Positions 1-8,571 of a stretch of 22,976 nucleotides of DNA are shown here, piece by piece (the stretch's first letter is position 1; each line of letters begins with the position of its first letter). The stretch lies in assembly GCA_903772945.1 (NCBI GenBank), contig CAICTM010001766.1, positions 1-22,976 of the forward strand, read 5' to 3'. A program made the position numbers and the translations under genes. This DNA is from Seminavis robusta (Eukaryota; Bacillariophyta; Bacillariophyceae; Naviculales; Naviculaceae). The notes beneath the pieces are model-generated. The model was not told the DNA's origin, made no database searches, and saw only the letters and a list, made by a program, of their open reading frames with translations.

Positions 1-294
1 GACAAAGGAAGGCAATACAGCCATCACAAGTGCGGTTAAGAGCTGGGCGGGGGGGTAAGACCGAACCGGAAAAAAATCACCCATTGAGCAAGAGTGAGTG
101 GCGTTGGCAATCGAGTGCATCGTACCTGCAAGCCAGGAGCCAGTGCAACGACTGCGATTGAGGCGGGACTGCTCAGCCGGAGTGAGAGTGGCTTGATGGG
201 TCTCGAAAGCCGCTTGGTAGGCGTCGTGATGGCGTTTGGTGGCGCTGATACGACCTAAAAAGACATTGTATGTGACACTAGCAAGGCAGAATAA
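1..294 (-). pseudogene. Decayed 3' part of a non-LTR retrotransposon reverse transcriptase
   Basis: The minus strand is open from just after a TGA (297-295) to the left edge region, without a plausible start codon. It encodes a patch with S-W-L, then N-A-T, D-F-F, and R-S-Y-P about 25 residues on. The motif C-D-G-C appears at 28-17 in a different frame, so a frameshift lies between. The likely site is the G run at 45-55 on the plus strand. In non-LTR reverse transcriptase tails of algae and protists, a W-L, then N-G-T, E-F-R-D, R-Y, and C-D-G-C follow each other with almost this spacing (about 36 residues from W to the first C). The match rests on recalled family features, not an alignment. 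If correct, this is a dead fragment whose catalytic part is absent or lies outside the window. A chance open frame is the alternative. Confidence 0.4.
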
Positions 295-701
295 TCAAGC
301 CATGACACGAGGTCCCACCATCGATAGAAGGATAGCTACTTTGCTTGACTTGAGAGAGCCTTTCCCTAGGTTCTCATCCTACATCATACGTTCTGCAAAC
401 ATGATACCCATACTTTCAGTGGCAGTGTGAAGTCAAGTCTTCACTTCTTGTTGGATGTTCTGTACTATTTGCCTGAATTGAATCGATTCGAGCAGCGATC
501 ATGGTGGAGTCTGCACACGCTCCTCAAAATCGTACCGATTGGCTGTACGTCGTTTCTCTTTGCTACCGTACGACGTGGTAGCAGTACCACACTGTATTCA
601 ACCAAAGTCTTCTGGTAGTTCTGTGGCTAGTACCAGGTACTGATGATGGTGCTGTTGCTGCCGTCAATAGCAGTGCAAGCAACACTAAGAAGAAACAGAA
701 G
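295..701. other. Spacer with no convincing gene
   Basis: About 400 bases between the retroelement remnant and the ankyrin pseudogene. Short open frames exist on both strands, but none has recognisable motifs or homology to the neighbours. An inverted repeat near 565-583 (CTACC and GGTAG arms) could form a small hairpin. The frame of the downstream pseudogene is open from 582 and has no better ATG than 702. This part may be its 5' leader. Confidence 0.5.
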
Positions 702-1589
702 ATGTCTCCGCCCTTTGAATCTCTTTTGTTTGCTGACGATTTGATTTTGGTCCAAGGCATTTTACCCTTTGTTGGTGTTGGGCAGTATGCTTTTATTGGA
801 GCTGTCAACAAAAAGATGAATCAACTGTACAAAGAGTACTGCAAAATTGAACTCACCAAAAATCCAAAAAAGGTAAAGGATTATGTGCAACTCGGCAATC
901 GCTCGGCGACCTCAACAGACACGCTTTACAGCGAAACATTCTGTAACCAGCCACGTGCAGAATACTGGCTCAAGGACAATTCCAGACCCAAGAGACCTGA
1001 GCATCGTTATGTTTGCAGTGTCATTGCCACAATTGGAAATCTTACTGTCATGAAATGGGCATGACAAAAAGGATTCACATGCAATTCAGGTACAAGTGCT
1101 AGTGCTGCTCAAAATGGACACTTGGAATTGCTCCAATGGTCACGAGAGAATGGTTGTCCATGGAATGAACATACATGTGCATCCGCTGCTGGAGGTGGAC
1201 ATTTGGAAATTCTAGAGTGGGCTCGTAAAAATGGTTGTCCATGGAGAGCAGATACATGTTTCTATGCTGCTCAAAATGGAAATTTGGAAATTTTGAAGTG
1301 GGCTCATGAAAATGGTTGTCCATGGGATGAACGGACATGCTGGAGTGCTGCCCGAGGTGGACATTTGGAACTCTTAAAGTGAGCTCGAGAACATGATTGT
1401 CCATGGAATGAAGGGACATGTGCCTACGCTGCTCAGAATGGCCATTTGGAAGTTTTGAAGTGGGCTCGTGAAAATGGTTGTCCATGGAGTGAATCAACAT
1501 ATCGACTTGCCTGCAGGATGAACCAAAGCGAAGTGATCCAATGGTTATGTGACAATGGCTGCCCTGGGTCTCAAGATGAAGGACACTAA
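702..1589 (+). pseudogene. Ankyrin-repeat protein with F-box-like N-terminus, broken by two in-frame TGA codons
   Basis: One reading frame runs from ATG 702 to TAA 1587-1589 (295 codons before the stop) but is cut by TGA at 1062-1064 and TGA at 1380-1382. Homologous repeat sequence continues in the same frame after each stop. Residues 10-45 (L-F-A-D-D-L-I-L, then L-P-F-V-G-V-G-Q-Y-A-F, then V-N-K) match the F-box-like start of diatom and other stramenopile ankyrin proteins. From about residue 115 there are at least six 27-residue repeats of the pattern NGCPW-x-E-x-TC-x-x-AA-x-x-GHLE-[LI]-L-[KQ]-W. These ankyrin arrays are thought to bind proteins and often accompany F-box-like domains. The first TGA replaces an expected Arg codon (CGA) after W-A. 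The second replaces the repeat's conserved Trp (TGG). Both are single transitions with no frameshift, so the lesions look recent. A sequencing error or an intact allele elsewhere remains possible. Confidence 0.85.
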
Positions 1590-1737
1590 TATTTCAAGCT
1601 GCCTGCAAGAATATCAAAAAAAAGGGATTCTTTGGCTGCCTGGCAATGGCTGCCCAGGGTGCTCTACATGTAACTAAGCATTGGCTCTGCTGTAGCACGT
1701 CACTTGCAAAATTCATTACTACTCCTTACAAAGCTAG

Positions 1738-2313
1738 CTAGTACCGGTAGTAGCTCAAGTCTTCATTCATCGTTGGTTCTTCCGTGGCCGATTCATCATT
1801 GCCAAAATCGTCGTCGTTGATGCGGCTAGAAGCATACTCGAACTCATCAAAGCTCAAGCTGTGGTGTGAGTCTGCACCGAACGAATATGAAAGAGTGAAC
1901 CAGGAGCTTTGCCGTTGGAGACCTGGCCTTTGCTGCATGGATGCTGCAGGGATAGGTGGAGCGCTATGTCTCAGAGCAGCCGTTCTTTTAGTCAGAGCAG
2001 CCGTTCTCTTGGGGCTAGTAGAATGAAACCTGTTGACTGGCTGAGTACAGATGGTGTTGGGGAGGGATGGTTTTGCTTCGATGGAAGGTCTTGCATCTGA
2101 TCTCTTCGATGTTTCCGCTTGTCCTACCAACAATGAGGTATCACTGCTTCGGGCCGTTTCTGAAGTAGTAGAAAGGGAAGAAGCCCTCCTCTTTTGGGCT
2201 TTTGAGGAGTTGCTTGATGCCTTTGCATTGGAAGGTCGAGAGGCTCCGTTGGGAGTTTCAATTTCAATGTATGCGGGAGGAACAGCAGTTTCTTTTGACT
2301 GGCACTGGCCCAT
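1738..2313 (-). CDS. Small Ser-rich disordered protein with MGQCQS lipidation-type N-terminus
   Basis: I chose the start at 2313 (191 residues) over an in-frame ATG at 2409. It sits in a strong Kozak context (CCACCATGG), and the protein then begins M-G-Q-C-Q-S. Gly2 with Ser6 is the classic N-myristoylation signature, and Cys4 is a likely palmitoylation site, so membrane anchoring is inferred. The rest is low-complexity: Ser/Thr/Ala-rich with basic patches (K-R-R-A-S-S, L-Q-R-Q-S-S-W) that suit basophilic kinases. It has a duplicated K-R-T-A-A-L-T and an acidic end rich in D and E. No folded domain is visible. The C-terminus Y-Y-R-Y and the stop codon are encoded by a copy of the dispersed TACCGGTA palindrome. 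The function is unknown. A longer plus-strand frame (2051-2506) overlaps it but lacks any motif. The coding call rests on the start context and composition. Confidence 0.6.
   Translation of the reverse strand: MGQCQSKETAVPPAYIEIETPNGASRPSNAKASSNSSKAQKRRASSLSTTSETARSSDTSLLVGQAETSKRSDARPSIEAKPSLPNTICTQPVNRFHSTSPKRTAALTKRTAALRHSAPPIPAASMQQRPGLQRQSSWFTLSYSFGADSHHSLSFDEFEYASSRINDDDFGNDESATEEPTMNEDLSYYRY
1971..2007. repeat. 21-bp tandem duplication inside the MGQC gene
   Basis: The 16-mer TCAGAGCAGCCGTTCT occurs at 1971-1986 and again at 1992-2007, a period of 21 bases. Because 21 is a multiple of three, the coding frame is kept. On the minus strand it produces two copies of K-R-T-A-A-L-T. The near identity of the copies suggests a recent slippage or duplication event. 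Confidence 0.9.
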
Positions 2314-3523
2314 GGTGGATGTTACGGTGCGACTGAACTTGAAAGAAGCAACGATCGGTGGGCGATCGCTAGTGCAGAAGATGCTAGCTGAACCAAACCG
2401 AATTTGCAAAGATGCTGGTGTCGGTGCCTATAAAGTTGGCAGCGAATGTATGTTTCAGCTGATCCGAACCGAGTCTAATTTTCTCTTTCGAATCTTCGAT
2501 TTGTGAGGCCAAGTCTTGAATGTCGTCATCTCCTCGTCATGGATTGGCCCCTGGAGGTTCTACCGATCGGATTTGCTTGGCCACTACTGTATCCAACCAC
2601 TACACAGCCAAGGACTGGCTACTAGACGATAGCTAGACTGGTCTTCCTTCAGGCACTATAAAGTCCGCCTGGAGTCCAGTTGAGTGGAAGGATGACTCAT
2701 CTTGCTGTAACTCTCATCTCCGTATCCTTCATGGGCGTACAACTTGGTACTTAGCTCGGCCGGGACGTACAAGACGCTCTTTCTAACACTTGGACGCAAA
2801 CGTATTAGGAAGTCAGTCGATTTCAACAGATGATGTCAACCTCCGAATATCAGGTTTCAGTTGCCACAGGGAGGAGAAGTCAAGAGGAGTGTGGTTCCTG
2901 TGTTCTTTGTTTTGCATGATCTTTCGCACGTGAAACAATTCTACCACATGTACCGTACACACTACCTGGTAGACTGAGTCACTCCTGGTAGCCATAATAG
3001 TACTACTAGCTAGCTAGCTAGTAGGGTAGAAAGTTGAGAGACAACTCTCGGCAACTGACGACCTGCGAGAATGGAAGGGTACCTGGTACCGATACATGAT
3101 ACATCCCATACCAGCTATTACGGCTGTACTGTGTGGCACGCTACTAGTACGGTACCACTCCCACACGAGATTCGATTCCCCCCCACTCCAGTCGCACTCT
3201 ACAATTTCTGAATTCACGACAAAAGAGTATGGAGTATGAAGCTTTTCCCTTGGGGTTTCTGACGTATTTAACGATCATGTGCCATCAGCACGGTTGCTTC
3301 ATTCTAAACCGGGAGAACTTTGAACACTGTAAGATAGTCTAGATCGTCTTCGAATGATTCTATTCTATTCTACAGCTATTCTACATCGTATTCACTATTC
3401 CTGTTGTTCCAGTGAATCCAACTCTGTCAAACCTTGGGTTATTGGGTTTTAAAACGACGATCTTGACCATTGCATGGCTGCCCACAATTCAGTTTATCAC
3501 AACATCACAACTAATCATCTACA
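2314..3523. other. Spacer with palindromes and simple sequence, no gene seen
   Basis: This is a 1.2-kb stretch between the divergent MGQC gene (minus) and the first small-family gene (plus), so it should hold both promoters. I see no convincing coding frame. Notable sequence includes a perfect CTAG tetramer run (3006-3021), several GTACC/GGTAC palindromes at 3068-3155, and an imperfect TATTC repeat around 3358-3400. Confidence 0.5.
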
Positions 3524-3889
3524 ATGGATGATCCCCCCATACCAAGCTTTATTATCATCCCACCTCAGGCAGAGGCCCAGCCTATCCTAAGCCGACGACG
3601 TACCTATCATGTTAGAACAGAAACGTCGAAAAAGAGCGACAGTCCAGGGGCAGCGAAGAACCGCCGCAGGATCGACGGTGCTGTGGGATTGCGCTCACGA
3701 GAACCTGTGCGAAGGTGGGATAGTTTGGATTCTTCATCGTCGACGTACCACCCCAAGGAACAAGAAATTGGTAGGAGGATCCCCCCGACCAAACCCCGGC
3801 GGAAGAAGTCTTCTGAGTTTTCTGAGTTTTCAGCGCAGGGAGTCCGCCGTGCCAGCACACAGGCTCCAACTCGACCCACGCGGCTGTGA
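3524..3889 (+). CDS. Small basic Ser-rich protein, tandem family member A
   Basis: A 121-residue frame starting in the context CTACAATGG. It shares three ordered motifs with the genes at 5457, 8182 and 11040. The first is an N-terminal hydrophobic strand, I-P-S-F-I-I-I-P (residues 6-13). The second is the W box, V-R-R-W-D-S followed by D-S-S-S-S (62-72). The third is the basic box, K-P-R-R-K-K-S (90-96). The rest is Arg/Pro/Ser-rich and probably disordered, with a duplicated S-E-F. No signal peptide or membrane segment is visible. The RRxxS-like sites could be phosphorylated, or the basic boxes could serve in nuclear import or partner binding; both are inference. This is the most divergent of the four, and overlapping open frames exist on both strands, so the call depends mainly on the motif match. 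Confidence 0.6.
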   Translation: MDDPPIPSFIIIPPQAEAQPILSRRRTYHVRTETSKKSDSPGAAKNRRRIDGAVGLRSREPVRRWDSLDSSSSTYHPKEQEIGRRIPPTKPRRKKSSEFSEFSAQGVRRASTQAPTRPTRL

Positions 3890-5456
3890 CATGCATTCAG
3901 TCCACAAAAGGAAAACAAACAAATTCCAAAGAAGGAGGAATAAAGCAAACCATTATCCATATAATTCTGACACATAATGAAAATACTAGCAGCTAATCTT
4001 TTGCACGGAGGAAAGCCTGGAGTAGAAATGTTCCGTTGCACAATACGGTAGGAACAAGCAAGCAGGCCAACCATGACCACGGCCACACTTGCTTGTCAAA
4101 CCTTTAGAAGTTCCCAATTCGACAATGCCGTACCTAGCTAGGGTCTACTCATTTGGTTAGCCGACGGACTGAGGCTTGGATGCACGCAGCTACTCAATTG
4201 GAGCAAAAAAGGCAATAAGGCATGTGCCATGTGCTAAGTAAGAAGGCAGAAAGCAGCTACGCAAGCCAAGACCAACCTCACACAATCAGTGAAGACCAAC
4301 CTCACGCATTCCGTGAAGTCAAGAGACCTGCATGTCACCTCCTATGGTGGTCTCATGTCACTCTGCTTGATTCCGCACAGCTACAAGAAGATCAAGATAT
4401 TGGAAAACCCCCCCCAGGCTCCAGGTCACCACTTGACACTGTTCTGTCGCTGGCTGCCTGACAAGCGATTATCTATCTTTTAGTCAGTCTTGGTCCGCTG
4501 ATTCATTTAATTTTCTGGCTAGCTAGATAGCTAGTACTAGTAGAACATCGAGAGCACCCTTTCAACGTGATAGCTAATCTAACTACATGTAACACGGTAT
4601 TATACCTCATAGGATCACATCACTTCCCCAGCTTCCCTGAAACGTCCTCTTAGCTGGCAGAGCTGGGATGCTACTGGATGTACTGTTGTTATCAACAACT
4701 TAATAAGGGATGCTGACCCCGAGCACGTGGCACGTCGTTCTTTCCTCCCATCTCTTTCCGGCACATGAACTTTTACTTCCGCCGGAGCATGAACCTTGGT
4801 GATTCAAGTGCTGCTGTATCAGCCAGAATTTTTGCAGATTCAGAAAAGGATTTAGAAGGCTTTTGATCTTGTAGAAAGGGCCACAAGGCTTCAAAATGAG
4901 CTATTGTGAAAGACTCAATGACCTCTCATGTTTAAATAATGATGATGCACAGAGTCTCCTTGCTTCCCTGCAGAACATGCATAATAATTGTTTCAGGTAA
5001 AAATGGCCTGAATGCACACTCCTAGTCTGTCGTTGCTTTCTGAAAACTTGACAATCTGGATTAGAGGAACGAAAGATTCTAATGGATTTTGGCACACCAG
5101 ACACCGTAAGTTTCTTTTGATTTAGAAGGTCCTTGAAGCCATGCGAATCCTGTTTTGTCCTACTTAGTTTCTACGAGAAGAAAGCAAAGCTTTCAGTGCC
5201 TAGGCTCTTTTGGGTATTTGGGTAGTCTTAATAACTTCCAAGTTCCACCAAGGCCCCGTTAGAAGTTCCGTTGTAAACCAGACTACCGGTAGCTTAAAAC
5301 CCAGCCGCCGCATCATACCATGGTAAATGCGCGCTATTTGGTATCTTTGATGTGAGAAATGAGAAAGGTAGAGGATATCCCACAATCTTACAAGCAAGCA
5401 ACTAAAACCCTCACTTCTGTATTCAAAAGCCCATCGTTATACCCAATAGAGGAACC
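3890..5456. other. Spacer between family members A and B, no gene seen
   Basis: About 1.57 kb. Short open frames on both strands (for example 4222-4461 and 4700-4894) have no recognisable motif and do not resemble the family. A short imperfect tandem repeat (two copies of GACCAACCTCAC) lies at 4269-4305. CTAG-rich palindromic sequence lies at 4518-4540, and TACCGGTA at 5284-5291. Confidence 0.5.
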
Positions 5457-5819
5457 ATGAAAGATCACATCCCAACTGTCATCTACGTGCCTAGCTTCGG
5501 CAGCAGCCCCGCCGCCACAATGTCGCTGAGTCCAATAAGCGACAGGTCGAGTATCGCGGCCAATATCACTACTTCTTTGCACGCCACTTCCAGATGGACA
5601 GACAACAGAATTGAGACCATGAATGCTAACAGCTCCACAAGTCTTCGTCGGTGGCAAACCACAGGCTCTTCTGCCTGCTCTGCCAAGAAACCATCTCTGC
5701 CTCGTCGACAAAAATCACTTGATAACTCCGCCAAGCTTGTCACACGTGGTTCCAGACGAAGTCCCGAAAGGTCTGCTTTCCCTGCCGCAAGAAGAACCTT
5801 GCCAGTCTTGAGACTTTAA
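5457..5819 (+). CDS. Small basic Ser-rich protein, tandem family member B
   Basis: A 120-residue protein starting in the context GGAACCATGA. It carries the clearest set of family motifs: I-P-T-V-I-Y-V-P (residues 5-12), S-L-R-R-W-Q-T-T (62-69), and L-P-R-R-Q-K-S (81-87). The W box and basic box nearly match those of the gene at 8182 as protein, while the codons differ. That suggests selection on the protein. The remainder is Ser/Thr/Asn-rich and then Arg-rich, and probably disordered. It has no membrane segment or signal peptide. Minus-strand frames (5388-5711, 5483-5743) overlap it. I prefer the plus frame because only it carries the shared motifs. The function is unknown. A scaffold or regulatory role through phosphorylated RRxxS/T sites is inference. 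Confidence 0.7.
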   Translation: MKDHIPTVIYVPSFGSSPAATMSLSPISDRSSIAANITTSLHATSRWTDNRIETMNANSSTSLRRWQTTGSSACSAKKPSLPRRQKSLDNSAKLVTRGSRRSPERSAFPAARRTLPVLRL

Positions 5820-8181
5820 GTAAGGAAACGATACAACAAAAGCATAAAAAGAAGATGCGACAGTCAATGAAGAGCAGGGTTGGGAAGCAAACTAGGTTAG
5901 GGGAGGAGATCGCCAGAAGAAACATCACTGTGGCGCCAATGGACACAGGAGCAAAATGTCACAAGCTCAATATAATATTGGCTAGCTGACAAGTACTCTG
6001 GATCAAGCAATAATGAATGAATGAATGAATGAATGAATGAATGAATGAATGAAAATTTTGAATCTGAAAGTCGGCACTGGTCACCATGGGCAGCTGCAGT
6101 ATCTAAAAGAGACTAACAGATCATTCATCACTTCCCTCGCTGGAAGGCACGGGGGACTTTCAAGTTAAGGTGCTTTAATAAATTAAATCAAGAATGCAGC
6201 CACTATACTACCCCATTATGCTACCAACGGATGTAGCTAGTAGGAGGTACATTAAGTTAGTTTGTGGCTGTCTGTGTGGTGGATGGAGGAAAAGGTATGG
6301 CCTCAATGTCAAGAGGATGCAGCAGAATTGGCTCACAATGAGTAAGATAGGCTGTGGCACGCACATCTGCTTCTTGTTAGCTCACATTCAATCCTTGGCA
6401 GCCAATTCCAGTCTGTCAGAGGTTCCTGGGTATGGTGTGGCAAAGGACGCCTCAGAGCCCACTCAACCTAAAGGAGTCCAGTAGCGAAAGAATAAGAATT
6501 CGCTCATCCAATCCCTTTTGGAAGGTATGCCATACGTTTGAATGTGACGACACTTGAGGATTGAAGGACAAAAGAACAAGCACCTACTACTCAATATAAT
6601 AGATCCTACGTGTGACGATAGTTTGATTTTCTAGCTGTGAAATGGATGGAAGAACCGAAGTGGCCCGCCCAGTGTTGCCTCGTTGTCAACATTAAAAAAG
6701 ACAACACAATTGCTTGACAATGGACCTCCTGCAGTGTGGCACCACCATCTGTTTCCCAAAATGGAGATGCCCGTACCCAGCTTCCTGCAACAAGCGGCAA
6801 CAGCCATACCGGTAGCACATGCAGCCGTAGCTTGAGCCTACTAGACTCTCAAGTTGAAGATAGCACCCAAGATGATGCCATTGTTGGCTAAAAGAAGACA
6901 GGAAGTGATCCGGTGGATCCTGATGGAGAACCAAGCTGGCAGATTGTCCAGCCAGAGCAAAAGGTTTGCCTTCTTTGCTGCCTTGCAAGCACCAAGGTCA
7001 CACTGATATTCAATCCGCAATGGACACACGAATCGTGCGTGTCAGCTCGTCAGCTCGCTCCATTCACTGTCACTCGCTTTGCTTCCAGTCCCTGCACCAG
7101 CCCACTAATTAAAATCCAACAAGTACGACCGGACTGGACAAGACGCTATATCATCTGGCCCTGGTCTTGAGAGATCCTTCCAGTCTTCAAAGATCAAGAC
7201 CGGTACTGCTAGTACCAGAGCCACAGGTGTTTGCTTCTTTTGAAACTTCAAGCTTCGTTTCGGCACTGAGAAAATGGCCCCCGCAGGAAGCCCTTGAAGA
7301 AGACAACGATTTGGTAGTCCACGCACAACTATGATAACTTCTCTTCATGGCATGTCGCCTGTACTGCGGGAGCAAACAATTCTCAACCAACCTTTAATCC
7401 ATGTGGTGGCATTCGCATAGTACAAGTGCAGGCTTGGAGGTGTCCCTCTCTCGGTACCGGTACTACCCACCCCTCTGGTCAAGGCACCTAGGTACCTGCA
7501 GTGCATGTAGGTAGTCGTATAACGACCTCGAGCTCGCACAGAGCCAACACCACCAAGTGCAGATCACGTACGGCTACACGTAACCCGGTACGCTATCGCT
7601 GTACCGCCGAAAGATTCGATTCGTTCCGAGGAGGTTCTAGTGAGATAAAACGCATCTTTTCTTTGACGGCACTTTCTGTGTCTTGGCTCTGCCATGATTA
7701 GAACCCTTCAGGAGGTCATCGCCTTTCGTGCCCTTGAATGGGCACAGGGCCCAGAAATCTGGATACTAGCTAGATGGCTCGTAGAGCAACCCTACGGGCT
7801 ATTACTCGTAGTAAGTGTACAGTCGTACCGTACCATAGCACAGCGACAGAATTGTGGGATGAGATGCTGGGACACGAAGTGTTCGGTCGGACATAATAAG
7901 CAAAATGGAGGGCAATAATGGATGCGGATGTTGAAGTGAAAGGAGGGTTGTAAGAACTTGAATCATGTCTGCAGCTTTCGTGCCAAAACAGGGAAGATTT
8001 GCTTGGAACTGGTTGGATTTTGGCAGAGTTAGGGTCTTTTGTCTCTTCTGTCTCATCATGATCTCATCCGATGGCATCCAACTCTCCAAATCCTTCCATC
8101 TCATAAAATAAATCTCTCTCCACAACAAGAACAACAACCACGAAAGCAACCTCGACAAGTCAGTGATCGAAATATACCACC
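5820..8181. other. Spacer between family members B and C, no gene seen
   Basis: About 2.36 kb. Open frames of 60-98 codons occur on both strands (for example 6194-6484, 6692-6988, 7105-7326), but none shows a family motif, a domain or a codon pattern I can defend. Contents include an AATG microsatellite (6012-6053), TACCGGTA palindromes at 6807-6814 and 7455-7462, and the AT-rich, CT-rich leader of member C just before 8182. Confidence 0.5.
6012..6053. repeat. (AATG)10 microsatellite
   Basis: Ten perfect AATG units followed by AA, read directly from the sequence. It lies in non-coding spacer about 190 bases after the stop of family member B, possibly in its 3' untranslated region or terminator. 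Confidence 0.98.
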
Positions 8182-8571
8182 ATGCCCAACCGTCAACGCC
8201 ATAATCAGATCCCCGCCTTTATTTGTTTCCGCAAAGATGAAGAAGATGTCCCGGACGTGGTCTATGTGGACCCAGTTTTCACACCACGAGCTGCCAGAAC
8301 TCACTCCGCCAGTGTTGTCCTGCCTGTGGAAGGGCTACCAGAAGCCTACACCACAAGAAGAAGTTCCCACACTGGAGTGGTTCGACCTCCCACCTACGGC
8401 TTTGCAAGTCTTCGTCCTGGGGACACGCCTTTGCGCCGATGGCAAAGCAACGAGTCATCCTCCTCATCCTCCAACAAGCAACAAACATTGTCTTCTTCCC
8501 CTCCTTGTATCCCTCGGCGACAAAAGTCATTCTATACAAGCAACGTCGCACCAAGCCGAAAGGGTGTCTAA
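8182..8571 (+). CDS. Small Ser-rich protein, tandem family member C
   Basis: A 129-residue protein with a very good start context (ATACCACCATGC) and a CA-rich leader typical of a real 5' untranslated region. Its family motifs are V-P-D-V-V-Y-V-D-P (residues 23-31), P-L-R-R-W-Q-S (83-89) followed by E and six Ser, and I-P-R-R-Q-K-S (110-116). The N-terminus is about 18 residues longer than in the paralogues and carries an extra I-P-A-F-I-C-F (10-16), a possible duplicate of the first motif. The centre has P-P-T-Y-G. There is no signal peptide or membrane segment. Overlapping frames at 8039-8644 and 8439-8789 lack the motifs and are taken as shadows. The function is unknown. Confidence 0.72.
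   Translation: MPNRQRHNQIPAFICFRKDEEDVPDVVYVDPVFTPRAARTHSASVVLPVEGLPEAYTTRRSSHTGVVRPPTYGFASLRPGDTPLRRWQSNESSSSSSNKQQTLSSSPPCIPRRQKSFYTSNVAPSRKGV

Noticed and set aside
1062..1382. TGA read as an amino acid (recoding or selenocysteine) in the ankyrin gene
   Set aside because: The same gene uses TGG for Trp and CGA/CGT for Arg elsewhere, there is no Cys position at either site, and other genes in the window end with TGA normally. Mutation is simpler.
1099..1500. 133-codon minus-strand frame with a repeated H-S-M-D-N-H pattern
   Set aside because: It is the antisense image of the ankyrin repeats. The regular pattern comes from the repeat period, not from a gene.
2051..2506. 151-codon plus-strand frame
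   Set aside because: It overlaps the MGQC gene antisense and has no motif, a weak start and no related neighbour. The minus frame has the better start context.
5388..5743. Minus-strand frames of 86-107 codons across family member B
   Set aside because: They carry none of the motifs shared with the other three genes. The plus frame does, with different codons for the same residues.
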